Below, piece after piece: positions 1-8,485 of a stretch of DNA of 64,000 nt. Every line of letters starts with the position of its first letter. Positions within the stretch are counted from its first letter, which is position 1. The notes beneath the pieces are model-generated. The model was not told where the DNA came from, did no database searches, and was given only the letters and a program-made list of their open reading frames with translations. Position numbers and translations under genes: made by a program. The stretch lies in contig JACKLL010000004.1 of the NCBI GenBank assembly GCA_024235935.1, positions 196,203 to 260,202 on the forward strand. The letters run 5' to 3'. Source of the stretch: Rhodoferax sp. (lineage in GTDB: Bacteria > Pseudomonadota > Gammaproteobacteria > Burkholderiales > Burkholderiaceae_C).

Positions 1-53
1 CCAGCCAGAATCGCGCGCCCATGGTTCGTGACCGCGCGGGATAATCCGCAACC

Positions 54-275
54 ATGACCTACCTCGTGATTCTCGCGTTCGTCGCCATCATTGGCAGCCT
101 GGGCGCCGCCCTTTTCTTCATGCTGCGCGGTGGCGGAGACAACCAGGCCAAGAGCCAGCGCATGGCGCGCGCCCTCGCCATGCGCGTGGGCTTTTCGGTA
201 TTGCTGTTCGTCTGCGTGCTGATCGCCTGGAAGCTGGGCTACATCCACCCGACCGGCATTCGCGCAGGAAGCTGA
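54..275 (+). CDS. Twin transmembrane protein, DUF2909 family
   Basis: A 73-residue integral membrane protein with two predicted membrane segments (about residues 2-24 and 44-64) joined by a short basic loop. This matches the DUF2909 'twin transmembrane' family, which in Burkholderiales lies between coxC and the SURF1 gene. It runs toward coxC, and the two genes end about 46 bases apart with a GC-rich hairpin between them. The molecular role is not established; a part in oxidase assembly is inferred only from position. There is no strong ribosome-binding site before the ATG, so the start is chosen by frame length. Confidence 0.8.
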   Translation: MTYLVILAFVAIIGSLGAALFFMLRGGGDNQAKSQRMARALAMRVGFSVLLFVCVLIAWKLGYIHPTGIRAGS

Positions 276-289
276 CATCCCGGAATCGA

Positions 290-307
290 CCAGCCGCTGG
301 CGGCTGG
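290..307. terminator. Hairpin between convergent genes
   Basis: A perfect inverted repeat with 8-base arms (CCAGCCGC and GCGGCTGG) separated by two bases lies between the convergent ends of the DUF2909 gene and coxC. There is no clear T-run on either side, so it is a possible bidirectional terminator or mRNA-end stabiliser rather than a textbook intrinsic terminator. Confidence 0.45.
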
Positions 308-321
308 CCGTTGCCTGCACA

Positions 322-1203
322 TCAGAGCCAGTAAACCAGGATGTACAGGCCGAGCCAGACGACGTCAACGAAGTGCCAGTACCATGCCGCGCCTTCGAAA
401 CCGAAGTGCCGCTGGGGCGTAAAGTGGCCTTTCTGCAGCCGCAGCGTGATGAACAGCAGCATCAGCATCCCCACCAGCACGTGGAAGCCGTGGAAACCGG
501 TCAGCATGAAGAAGGTGGAGCCATAGGCGCCTGACGACAGCTTGAGGTTCAGCTCGCTGTAGGCATGGAAATATTCGTAGCCTTGCACGCACAGGAAGAT
601 GATGCCAAGCAGCACCGTCATCCACATGAAGGCGATGGTCTTTGCACGGTTGCCCAGTTGCAGCGCATGGTGCGCAATGGTCAGCGTCACGCCGGAGGTC
701 AGCAGCAACGCGGTGTTGATGGTTGGCAGCCAGAACGGGCCCATGGTCTGGAATGGCTCGATGGTGCCCGCCGGCGAAGCGGTGGCACCAGCCGACATGC
801 TCGGCCACACGGCCTTGAAGTCCGGCCAGAGCAAGGCGTTGTCGAGATTGCCCAAGGTCGGGACCGAATGGACCCGTGCCCACCACAAGGCGGTGAAGAA
901 GGCGCCGAAGAACATCACCTCGGAGAAGATGAACCAACTCATGCTCCAGCGGAAGGACAGATCGACCTTGAAGCCGTAGGAGCCACCTTCGCTTTCCGCC
1001 ACTGCGTCACTGAACCAGCGGAACAGGATCACGAACAGCCACAGCAGGCCGAAATAGGTCGAGTACTGACCCCAGCTTACGCCGTTGATCCACTGCCCCG
1101 CACCGAAGAACACAAAGAACAGGCCGACGGCCGCCAGCACCGGGTGACTGGACGGACCGGGCACGAAGTAGTACGGCGTGCTGCTATGGGATGTAGAACT
1201 CAT
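322..1203 (-). CDS. ctaE: Cytochrome c oxidase subunit III
   Basis: Subunit III of the aa3-type cytochrome c oxidase, a seven-helix inner-membrane protein that stabilises the catalytic subunit I core and its proton uptake. The 293-residue length is normal. The conserved helix with SEVMFFGAFF carries the family glutamate, and the end YWHFVDVVWLGLYILVYWL is typical of subunit III. It is the last gene of the minus-strand run coxB-ctaD-assembly protein-ctaG-DUF2970-coxC. Also called coxC. Confidence 0.95.
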   Translation of the reverse strand: MSSTSHSSTPYYFVPGPSSHPVLAAVGLFFVFFGAGQWINGVSWGQYSTYFGLLWLFVILFRWFSDAVAESEGGSYGFKVDLSFRWSMSWFIFSEVMFFGAFFTALWWARVHSVPTLGNLDNALLWPDFKAVWPSMSAGATASPAGTIEPFQTMGPFWLPTINTALLLTSGVTLTIAHHALQLGNRAKTIAFMWMTVLLGIIFLCVQGYEYFHAYSELNLKLSSGAYGSTFFMLTGFHGFHVLVGMLMLLFITLRLQKGHFTPQRHFGFEGAAWYWHFVDVVWLGLYILVYWL

Positions 1204-1269
1204 TTCTGCTCCAGGCTCTCAATTCAGGTTTCTGCTAACTCTTCTTGACACTATTCAGTGGCAACGGCG

Positions 1270-1485
1270 TCACGCCGCCACCCACTTCACCAGCACGATC
1301 AATGCCGCCACCAGCACGAACACACCGACAAAACCCGCCACCACCACGAACAGTGGATTGACACGGGCTTCGCGCTCATGGTCGTTGCGCTTGCGCACGC
1401 CGAAAAACGCCCAGGCCACGGTCTTGACCATCCCCCACGTAGAACCGCCTGCGGTGACGGTCTCGCCCTTCGGAGCTGCGCTCAT
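1270..1485 (-). CDS. DUF2970 small membrane protein
   Basis: A 71-residue protein with a soluble N-terminal third containing WGMVKTVAWAFFGVRKR and one C-terminal membrane segment (about residues 45-68). This fits DUF2970, found in betaproteobacterial cytochrome oxidase operons between ctaG and coxC. The ATG at 1485 is preceded by a GGAGG ribosome-binding site, which fixes the start inside a much longer open frame. Function is unknown; assembly or stability of the oxidase is inferred from its place in the operon. Confidence 0.85.
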   Translation of the reverse strand: MSAAPKGETVTAGGSTWGMVKTVAWAFFGVRKRNDHEREARVNPLFVVVAGFVGVFVLVAALIVLVKWVAA

Positions 1486-1528
1486 GCCGACACCTCCGGG
1501 CGACGCATGTCCGGACGCACTGGCGTCG

Positions 1529-2134
1529 TCATGTACCCGCCTTCGATGCCGGATCCACGGACGCCGCAGCGGTCGACTCCGGGGCGGGCGGAATGGGCCC
1601 GCCCACCTCGAAGAAGGTGTACGACAAGGTGATGGTCTTGACGTCGCGCGACAGCTTGGGGTCGATGATGAAGGCAACCGGCCAGCTTTTCTTCTCGCCC
1701 GGGTCCAGCGTGTACTGGTTGAAGCAGAAGCATTCCAGCTTGTGGAAATTGGGTCCGGCCTGGCGCGGCGCATAGCTGGGAATGGCCTGTGCCGCCATGC
1801 GCCGGTTCTGCGTATTCTGGAATTCGTACAGCACGGTCGTGAGTTCGCCCGGATGCACCTGGACGGACCGGCGCTCCGGCTTGAATGCCCAGGGACCCCG
1901 CGTATTGGTATCGAACTCCACCGTAATGGTACGGCTGGTGTCGACCTGGGTATTCGCCTGCACGCTCGAGGTTGCACCCGGAATATTGCGGTCGCCCAGC
2001 GCCAGCACATTGATTCCGGTGACCTCGCAGATCGCGTTGTACAGCGGTACCAGCCCGTAACCGAACGCCAGCATGCCAATGGCCACGACCACCAGTTTGC
2101 GGGCCATGGTCAGGTTCTGATAACGCGCGCGCAT
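1529..2134 (-). CDS. ctaG: Cytochrome c oxidase assembly protein CtaG (Cox11)
   Basis: Copper chaperone that delivers copper to the CuB centre of subunit I. The 201-residue protein has an N-terminal membrane anchor (about residues 12-32) followed by a periplasmic Cox11 domain. The copper-binding CFCF motif is visible in the stretch LECFCFNQYT. It lies just after the small assembly protein gene (3 bases apart) and before DUF2970, in the usual betaproteobacterial order. Confidence 0.95.
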   Translation of the reverse strand: MRARYQNLTMARKLVVVAIGMLAFGYGLVPLYNAICEVTGINVLALGDRNIPGATSSVQANTQVDTSRTITVEFDTNTRGPWAFKPERRSVQVHPGELTTVLYEFQNTQNRRMAAQAIPSYAPRQAGPNFHKLECFCFNQYTLDPGEKKSWPVAFIIDPKLSRDVKTITLSYTFFEVGGPIPPAPESTAAASVDPASKAGT

Positions 2135-2137
2135 GGT

Positions 2138-2257
2138 TCAGCCGCCGAAAAAGCCGATTTTCACGACGATGCCGAGCATGAAGACGACCGCAATCGACAC
2201 CAGGATCATGGCCAGGCGGAAATTGGATCGCTTCTGTTCGGGTGTCATGGTCGACAT
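2138..2257 (-). CDS. Cytochrome oxidase small assembly protein (39 residues)
   Basis: A very short gene I translated by eye. It starts MSTMTPEQKRSNFRLAMIL, has one membrane segment (about residues 14-32) and ends KIGFFGG. This matches the small 'cytochrome oxidase small assembly protein' found between ctaD and ctaG in Burkholderiales. The first ATG (2257) and a second in-frame ATG (2248) are both possible starts. The stop lies 3 bases before the ctaG start, so the two are probably translated from one message. The name is from family memory; no biochemical function can be read from the sequence. Confidence 0.8.
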   Translation of the reverse strand: MSTMTPEQKRSNFRLAMILVSIAVVFMLGIVVKIGFFGG

Positions 2258-2277
2258 GGAAAAGGACCGTCGCGGTA

Positions 2278-3896
2278 TCAGCCGATCACGCGCGAGGCGG
2301 TGGCATCCAGTTTGGGTGGGTTTTCAAAGGTGTGGAACGGCGCCGGAGACGGCACTTCCCACTCCAGGCCCTCAGCACCTTCCCAGGGCTTCTGGGGTGC
2401 CTTCTCGCCCTTGCCGCGCATGCAGGGCAGGACAACGAACAGGAAGAAATAGACCTGGGCAAATCCGAAGAAGAACGCGCCCACCGATGCGACCGCATTG
2501 AAGTCGGCAAACTGCATCGGGTAGTCGGCATAACGGCGCGGCATACCGGCCAGGCCCAGGAAGTGCATCGGGAAGAAGGTCACGTTGAACGCGATCAGCG
2601 ACCACCAGAAATGGATCTTGCCGCGGGTCTCGTTGTACATGACACCGGTCCACTTGGGCATCCAGTAGTAGACACCCGAGAACATCGCGTACAGCGAGCC
2701 CGCAACCAGCACGTAATGGAAGTGCGCCACCACGTAATAGGTGTCCTGCAACTGGATGTCGATCGGTGCCATGGCCAGGATCAGGCCGGTGAAGCCGCCC
2801 ATCGTGAACACAAAGATGAATCCGACCGCAAACAGCATCGGCGTCTCGAAGGTCATCGAGCCCTGCCACATGGTGGCGATCCAGTTGAAGATCTTCACCG
2901 CCGTCGGCACCGCGATCAGCATCGTCGCGTACATGAAGAACAACTGGCCGGTCACCGGCATGCCGGTGGTGAACATGTGGTGTGCCCACACGACGAAGCT
3001 CAGGATCGCAATGCTGGAGGTCGCATAGACCATCGAGGTGTAGCCGAACAGGCGCTTGCGGGCAAATGCCGGCACGACCTGGCTGATGATGCCGAAGGCC
3101 GGCAGAATCATGATGTAGACCTCGGGGTGACCGAAGAACCAGAAGATGTGCTGGTACATCACCGGATCACCGCCGCCGCCGGGGTTGAAGAAGCTGGTGC
3201 CAAAGTGGCGATCGGTCAGCGTCATCGTGATCGCGCCGGCGAGCACCGGCATCACGGCAATCAGCAGATACGCGGTGATCAGCCAGGTCCAGGCGAACAT
3301 CGGCATCTTCATCAACGTCATGCCGGGGCCCGCATGTTCAGGATGGTGACAATGATGTTGATCGAACCCATGATGGAGCTTGCGCCCATGATGTGCAGCG
3401 CGAAGATGCCGACGTCCATGCTCGGACCCATCTGCAGCGTCAGCGGCGCATACAGCGTCCAGCCGGCGGCCGGTGCGCCACCGGGCATGAAGAACGAGCT
3501 GACCACCATCAGGCCGGCGGGAATCAGCAGCCAGAAGCTGAAGTTGTTCATGCGCGCGAACGCCATGTCCGAGGCGCCGATCTGCAGCGGAATCATCCAG
3601 TTGGCGAAGCCCACGAAGCCCGGCATGATGGCGCCGAACACCATGATGATGCCGTGCATGGTGGTGAGCTGGTTGAACAGCTCGGGGTTGACCAGCTGCA
3701 GGCCGGGCTGGAACAGCTCGGTGCGGATCAGCAAGGCCAGCACGCCGCCGACCATCAGCATCGTGAACGAGAACAACAGGTACAAGGTACCGATGTCCTT
3801 GTGGTTGGTCGCGAATACCCAGCGCCGCCAGCCGACAGGCGCATGGTGGTCGTGATGGTCATCGTGGCCGTGGGGGTGGTCCAGTACTGCGCTCAT
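2278..3896 (-). pseudogene. ctaD: Cytochrome c oxidase subunit I, split by a frameshift
   Basis: Catalytic subunit of the aa3 oxidase (heme a, heme a3, CuB). The reading frame is in two pieces. Bases 3896-3318 encode residues 1-192, including the heme-a histidine in TTMHGIIM, and end NMRAPA-stop. Bases 3321-2278 encode 347 residues starting MTLMKMP, with HPEVY, HHM and HFHYV carrying the CuB and heme ligands. In related proteins NMRAPG runs straight into MTLMKMP. One missing base in the CCCCGG run near 3322-3327 explains the break; the fragments overlap by ATGA. All catalytic residues are intact across both parts, about 538 residues in sum, so this is either a sequencing error, a recent mutation, or (less likely) a truly split subunit. 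Confidence 0.9.
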
Positions 3897-3948
3897 GCTG
3901 ATTTCCTCGTCGTCAATTCAATATTCCGGATGTCGGGCACAGGGGCGC

Positions 3949-5142
3949 TTACTTGCGCGCGCTCTGAACTTCGGCCGGCTGCACGATCTGTCCGGTCTTG
4001 TTCGACCAGTGGTTCTTCGTATAGGAGATGACAGCCGCAATGTCGGTGTCGCTGAGCTGCTTCCAGGCCGGCATGGCGCCGTTGTTCTGGCCGTTGAGCA
4101 ACACGGCGATCTGCTTGGTCTTGTCGGCGTCGAGCACCACGGCCGCGCCGTCGAGCGGCTTGATCGGGCCGGCACCCTTGCCGTTGGCCTGGTGGCAGGC
4201 CTGGCAATTGGCGGTATAGACCTTCTCGCCACGGGCGACGATCTCGTCCAGCGTCCAGACACGCGACGGATCATCCGCCTTGGCCGCCATCTTCTTCATC
4301 TCGCCGTCGACCCAGGTCGAATAGTCCTGCGCCGAAACCACTTTCACATGGATAGGCATGTAGGCGTGCTCCTTGCCGCACAACTCGACGCACTGGCCGT
4401 AGTAGTCGCCAATCTTCTCGGCACGGAACCAGGTGTCGCGCACAAAGCCCGGAATCGCATCCTGCTTGATGCCGAACGACGGCACCATGAAGGAATGGAT
4501 CACGTCGTTGGCGGTCGTGATGATGCGCACTTTCTTGTCGACCGGCACGACCAGCGGGTTGTCCACCTTGAGCAGGTAGTCGTCGACCACTTCGCCCGCC
4601 TTGGGGCCGCCGGCATCGGACATGGCGCGTTGCTTGCGGTCGAGCGCCGACAGGAAGCCGATGCCCTCGCCTTCGCCCTTGATGTAGTCGTAACCCCATT
4701 TCCACTGCATGCCGGTCGCCTTGATGGTCAGGTCGGCATTGGTGGTGTCCTTCATCGCGACGATGACCTTGGTGGCCGGCAAGGCCATCAGGATCACGAT
4801 CACGAATGGAATGATGGTCCAGATGATCTCCACCGTGACCGATTCGTGGAAGGTGGCCGCCTTGTGGCCCACCGACTTGCGGTGCTTCCAGATCGAATAG
4901 AACATGACCGCAAATACCGCCACGAAGATCACCGTGCAGACGATCAGCATGAACCAGTGCAGCCATGCCTGCTCCTCGGCGATGCGGGTCACCGGTGGGT
5001 GCAGGTTGAGCTGATTGACTGCGGGTCCGCCCGGAAGGTCATTGACCGCGTGGGCAAGCGTGAAGGCTGCAGTACCCAGCCAGGCGAGCGCCGTTGTCAA
5101 CACAGAACCCAGTTTGCCCTGAATGCTCTTCATCATGTTCAC
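3949..5142 (-). CDS. ctaC: Cytochrome c oxidase subunit II with C-terminal cytochrome c domain
   Basis: Subunit II receives electrons from cytochrome c at its CuA centre and passes them to subunit I. The 397-residue protein has an N-terminal signal-like segment, two membrane helices (about residues 57-80 and 100-122), a cupredoxin domain with the CuA ligands in CVELCGKEHAYM, and a C-terminal cytochrome c domain with CQACH near residue 315 and a possible axial Met in GAMPAWK. The fused cytochrome c is normal for caa3-like and betaproteobacterial aa3 oxidases. It is the first gene of the oxidase run, 52 bases before ctaD. Also called coxB. Confidence 0.95.
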   Translation of the reverse strand: MNMMKSIQGKLGSVLTTALAWLGTAAFTLAHAVNDLPGGPAVNQLNLHPPVTRIAEEQAWLHWFMLIVCTVIFVAVFAVMFYSIWKHRKSVGHKAATFHESVTVEIIWTIIPFVIVILMALPATKVIVAMKDTTNADLTIKATGMQWKWGYDYIKGEGEGIGFLSALDRKQRAMSDAGGPKAGEVVDDYLLKVDNPLVVPVDKKVRIITTANDVIHSFMVPSFGIKQDAIPGFVRDTWFRAEKIGDYYGQCVELCGKEHAYMPIHVKVVSAQDYSTWVDGEMKKMAAKADDPSRVWTLDEIVARGEKVYTANCQACHQANGKGAGPIKPLDGAAVVLDADKTKQIAVLLNGQNNGAMPAWKQLSDTDIAAVISYTKNHWSNKTGQIVQPAEVQSARK

Positions 5143-5195
5143 TTCAAAATTGCCTCAAATACGCGGGCATCCGCCCAGCACGGTTGCACCCGCCT

Positions 5196-5669
5196 TCACG
5201 CCCCGCGCAATGCCATCCTGATCTCGCGCGCCAGCAATGGCCGCAGTTCAGGCCGTACAAAACGCCCCACATGCACAGTCCTGCCATGGCCCGACAACGC
5301 GATCAGCGAATTGTCGGCCGCACCAGGCTCCACCCTCACCCATTCACGCCGGAATTCGCAGCGGCTCAGCTTGCCTGCGGACTCCTGCTCGATCACCAGT
5401 TGCCCATCGGACAAGCGGATGGTCTCTCCATCGGCCGCGTGGCGCGCGTAGATCAGGAACGCAGCGCCCACCACCATCAACTCCAGCCAGGCTATCGGCA
5501 ATACCAGTGTCGCCCCCTGCAACCAGAACATCCCGCCCAGGCCCAGAGACACCACACACATCGACAGATAGATATAGCCCAACTGACGCGGCGTGACCGA
5601 GCAGTTGCGCCGCAAGAACCAATGAAAGTTCTGGCCTTGCACTGTCGCGAATCGAAAAACCGGATTCAT
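5196..5669 (-). CDS. DUF2244 domain protein
   Basis: A 157-residue inner-membrane protein of the DUF2244 family. It opens with MNPVFRFATV and RRNCSVTPRQ, has two adjacent membrane helices (about residues 35-75), and a C-terminal soluble part with EFRREWVRVEP and RPELRPLLAREI. The ATG at 5669 is preferred over the longer frame because it has an AGGTGGAAAGG-type ribosome-binding site and matches the family N-terminus. It sits just upstream of coxB on the same strand; the family often lies there, but its function is unknown. Confidence 0.85.
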   Translation of the reverse strand: MNPVFRFATVQGQNFHWFLRRNCSVTPRQLGYIYLSMCVVSLGLGGMFWLQGATLVLPIAWLELMVVGAAFLIYARHAADGETIRLSDGQLVIEQESAGKLSRCEFRREWVRVEPGAADNSLIALSGHGRTVHVGRFVRPELRPLLAREIRMALRGA

Positions 5670-5806
5670 CACGTGCCTTTCCACCTCTGCAGGCGCGGCC
5701 TTTGCGCGCGCCATGGCGAAACCAGCGGGAAAATGCCCATCCAACACCGCGGCATTGTAGCCGACCGACCCAGCCGGTCCCGACTGTGGGGGCACCCATG
5801 CCATAG

Positions 5807-6721
5807 TCAAGGTTTCGGGGGCGAATCGCGCTGGCTTTGGCGCAAAACCTGGCGCATTTCGTCCAGGGACAGAACGGTTTCGGGCTGGACCGCGACGCGG
5901 GGGCTGGGCTTGAGCGCGTGGCCGTATATCACCTCGAATGTCAGCACCAGCGGCTCACCCGGCTTTTGCGCCGCCTGCGATTGCGCGAGTTCCCGCTGCA
6001 ATTGCGCCTGCCAGCCGCGAGCCCGCAGCCCCGCAAAGCGCTGCCGGTGCAGGTTGCGGCCAAGGCCGCGCAGTTCGGCCAGCAACGTTTCGGGCGATGT
6101 GAAGGTGAGCGTCACCCGCTCCATATCCATCACCGGCTCGGCGAAGCCGGCCCCCACCAGCATGTCGCCCCAGTCGTGCATGTCGGTGAATTCGTGTGCC
6201 GGCGCCGGCCACCCGCGCGCGCGGTACAGCGAGCGCAGCTCGACCAGCGTATCGGGTCCGAGGCACGAGAACATCAGAAAACCGTCGGTCGCCAGCATCC
6301 GGCCCCACTGCCGCAGCAAGGCCGCAGGGTCTGCCGCCATGTGCAAGGCCATATTGGCCCACACCATATCGGCGCTGCCATCGGCCGGCACGCCCCATTG
6401 CAGCGCCGTCTGACGCCAGCGCGCCGCATCCCACCATGGCTTGCGCAGCGCCTGCTCGGCCAGGCCCTGGCGCGCGGCATCGGGTTCGACCACCCAGCAT
6501 TGCGCCTGCGGATAGGCCTGCGCGACCGCCGCATGCGCCTGCATGCCGCCGGACAGGGGCTCCCAGTCGACCCAGTTGCGGGGCTGCAGCCGGATCCATT
6601 GCAAGCGCTCCTGCATGCGCCGGCCAATCTCCTCATGCAGCCAGGGCGACACCGGATGCGCAAGACGGGCCCAGCGCGCAGCGGCGCGTGGGTCAATTGA
6701 GGGAGGGAGATCGGCAGACAT
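5807..6721 (-). CDS. BioC-like SAM-dependent methyltransferase
   Basis: A 304-residue class I methyltransferase resembling the malonyl-ACP O-methyltransferase BioC, which starts biotin synthesis by masking the free carboxylate of malonyl-ACP. Seen in the sequence: WANMALHMAADP (motif II region), LMFSCLGPDTLVELR and FTDMHDWGDMLVGAGF, a block typical of BioC proteins. The glycine-rich SAM motif near residues 55-62 (PLSGGMQA) is weaker than usual, so the exact substrate is uncertain. The start at 6721 is chosen because sequence upstream is non-family and overlaps the divergent comF gene. No other biotin genes are in the window. Confidence 0.75.
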   Translation of the reverse strand: MSADLPPSIDPRAAARWARLAHPVSPWLHEEIGRRMQERLQWIRLQPRNWVDWEPLSGGMQAHAAVAQAYPQAQCWVVEPDAARQGLAEQALRKPWWDAARWRQTALQWGVPADGSADMVWANMALHMAADPAALLRQWGRMLATDGFLMFSCLGPDTLVELRSLYRARGWPAPAHEFTDMHDWGDMLVGAGFAEPVMDMERVTLTFTSPETLLAELRGLGRNLHRQRFAGLRARGWQAQLQRELAQSQAAQKPGEPLVLTFEVIYGHALKPSPRVAVQPETVLSLDEMRQVLRQSQRDSPPKP

Positions 6722-6748
6722 GGGTTGCGCGCAGCATATATTGGCCCG

Positions 6749-7465
6749 ATGTTTCGCGCCCAGTGCCAGAGCATATCCGACCGGATACCGGGCCAATGCG
6801 CGGTCTGCCTGCGCTGGCCCGCCAATCCGGTCTGCGATGCCTGCGTGGCAAGCTTCGCGCAACCTGTGCCCCGATGCGCCACCTGCGCCCTCGTCGTCCA
6901 TGCGGCGGTCCGCCAGTGCGGCGCCTGCATCCGCCATCCGCCGCCGCTGGACGCCTGCGTGGCCGCGCTGCACTACGCCTACCCCTGGTCCGGACTGATC
7001 GTGCGCTTCAAGTTTCAGCAGCACCCGGCCTGGGCCCGAACGCTGGCCCAGCTGCTGCGCAGCGCCCCCTGGGTGGAGCCCGAACTGGACCAGGCCGACC
7101 GGGTCATACCCATGCCCTTGTCGACACAGCGGCTGCGCCAGCGCGGGTTCAACCAGGCGCTGGAACTGGCACGCCAGCTGGCACCGGACAAACTCGCGAC
7201 GGGTCTGCTGCTGCGCATTCGCGACACACCGGCGCAAAGTGCGCTGGGCCGCACGCAGCGCATGCGCAATGTCCGCGATGCATTTGCGGTCGAACCGCTG
7301 CGCCGCGCCGAACTGTCCGGAGCCCGGGTGGTGCTGGTCGACGACGTGATGACCAGCGGCGCATCGCTGTTTGCCGCCGCAACGGCGCTGCGCCAGGCCG
7401 GCGCACGCCACGTCACCGGCATGGTGCTGGCCCGCGCCGACCCGCCGGGCGAAGCGCCGCGCTGA
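6749..7465 (+). CDS. ComF family phosphoribosyltransferase-like protein
   Basis: Family linked to DNA uptake (ComF/GntX). The 238-residue protein has an N-terminal region with four CxxC-type cysteine pairs (CAVC, CDAC, CATC, CGAC) that probably bind zinc, and a C-terminal type I phosphoribosyltransferase domain with the PRPP motif VVLVDDVMTSGAS near residue 195. An upstream start at 6725 is possible; 6749 was chosen because it leaves room for a promoter between it and the divergent methyltransferase start. It is followed 18 bases later by trmL on the same strand. Confidence 0.85.
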   Translation: MFRAQCQSISDRIPGQCAVCLRWPANPVCDACVASFAQPVPRCATCALVVHAAVRQCGACIRHPPPLDACVAALHYAYPWSGLIVRFKFQQHPAWARTLAQLLRSAPWVEPELDQADRVIPMPLSTQRLRQRGFNQALELARQLAPDKLATGLLLRIRDTPAQSALGRTQRMRNVRDAFAVEPLRRAELSGARVVLVDDVMTSGASLFAAATALRQAGARHVTGMVLARADPPGEAPR

Positions 7466-7483
7466 CCGGAGACAATCAGGCCC

Positions 7484-7951
7484 ATGTTCAACATCGTCCT
7501 GGTCGCGCCCGAGATTCCACCCAATACCGGCAACGTCATCCGGCTGGCGGCCAATACCGGCTGTCGGCTGCATCTGGTCGAGCCGCTGGGGTTTTCACTG
7601 GAGGACCGGCAGCTGCGCCGCGCCGGACTGGACTACCACGAATACGCGCCGCTGCAACGCCACGCCAGCTGGGAGGCGCTGCTGGGCCAGGAGAGCCCCG
7701 CCGCGCAGCGCATGTTCGCGCTGAGCACGCGTGGCACGGCCAGCCCCTACGAACAGTCCTTTCTGCCGGGCGACTGGCTGGTTTTCGGCTCGGAGACCCG
7801 CGGCTTGCCCGACACGCTGCGCGACAGTTTCCCGATCGCACAGTGCCTGCGTCTGCCGATGCGCGAGGGTCAGCGCAGCCTGAATCTGTCGAACGCCGTC
7901 GCGGTCACGGTGTTCGAGGCCTGGCGGCAGAACGGCTTCAGGACCGACTGA
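7484..7951 (+). CDS. trmL: tRNA (cytidine(34)-2'-O)-methyltransferase TrmL
   Basis: Methylates the 2'-O of C34 or cmnm5U34 in the wobble position of leucine tRNAs. The 155-residue length is standard for this small SPOUT enzyme. It opens MFNIVLVAPEIPPNTGN with the conserved asparagine, and has the trefoil-knot motifs FGSETRGLP and RSLNLSNAVAV near the C terminus. It probably shares a transcript with comF. Its end converges on the MaoC gene 30 bases away. Confidence 0.95.
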   Translation: MFNIVLVAPEIPPNTGNVIRLAANTGCRLHLVEPLGFSLEDRQLRRAGLDYHEYAPLQRHASWEALLGQESPAAQRMFALSTRGTASPYEQSFLPGDWLVFGSETRGLPDTLRDSFPIAQCLRLPMREGQRSLNLSNAVAVTVFEAWRQNGFRTD

Positions 7952-7981
7952 CCTGGCCTGCATGGCCCGCGCACCCCGCGG

Positions 7982-8437
7982 TCAGGGGTAGCGACGCACC
8001 ACCGACTGCGCCACACAGACCGGCTTGGTCGCGCCCTCCTTCTCGACCACCACGTCCCAGACCAGCTGCACGCCGTTGTTGTCGACCGGCTCACTCGAGG
8101 CCAGCGTCATACGGGCCCGCAGGCGGCTGCCCACCGGAACCGGCGCCATGAAGCGGACCTTGTTCAGCCCGTAGTTGACCGCCATGCCCGACTCGGCAAT
8201 GGCCAGCGTCGCATCGAAGAAGCGCGCTAACAGTGACAAGGTCAGGTAGCCGTGGGCAATCGGGGCACCAAATGGCCCGGCCTTGGCCTTTTCGACGTCC
8301 ACGTGGATCCACTGGTGATCGCCGGTGGCCTCGGCAAACTGGTTGACCTGCTGCTGGGTGACGGTGATCCAGTCACTGACGGCCACCTCCTGGCCCACGC
8401 AGGCGGACAGGTCGGACAGGGTCTGAAAGATTCTCAT
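7982..8437 (-). CDS. MaoC family dehydratase (enoyl-CoA hydratase type)
   Basis: A 151-residue single-hotdog protein of the NodN/MaoC (R)-specific enoyl-CoA hydratase group. The hydratase-2 signature is visible as FAEATGDHQWIHVD (catalytic Asp and His) followed by PIAHGYLTLSLL. Such enzymes hydrate trans-2-enoyl-CoA and can feed polyhydroxyalkanoate synthesis (PhaJ role) or act in acyl-CoA breakdown. It is a single-gene unit here with no pathway neighbours, so the physiological substrate is open. Confidence 0.9.
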   Translation of the reverse strand: MRIFQTLSDLSACVGQEVAVSDWITVTQQQVNQFAEATGDHQWIHVDVEKAKAGPFGAPIAHGYLTLSLLARFFDATLAIAESGMAVNYGLNKVRFMAPVPVGSRLRARMTLASSEPVDNNGVQLVWDVVVEKEGATKPVCVAQSVVRRYP

Positions 8438-8485
8438 GGTCGCAAAGGACGGCGCAACACCGCCCGGGGGTGGGTGGAAAGAAGT

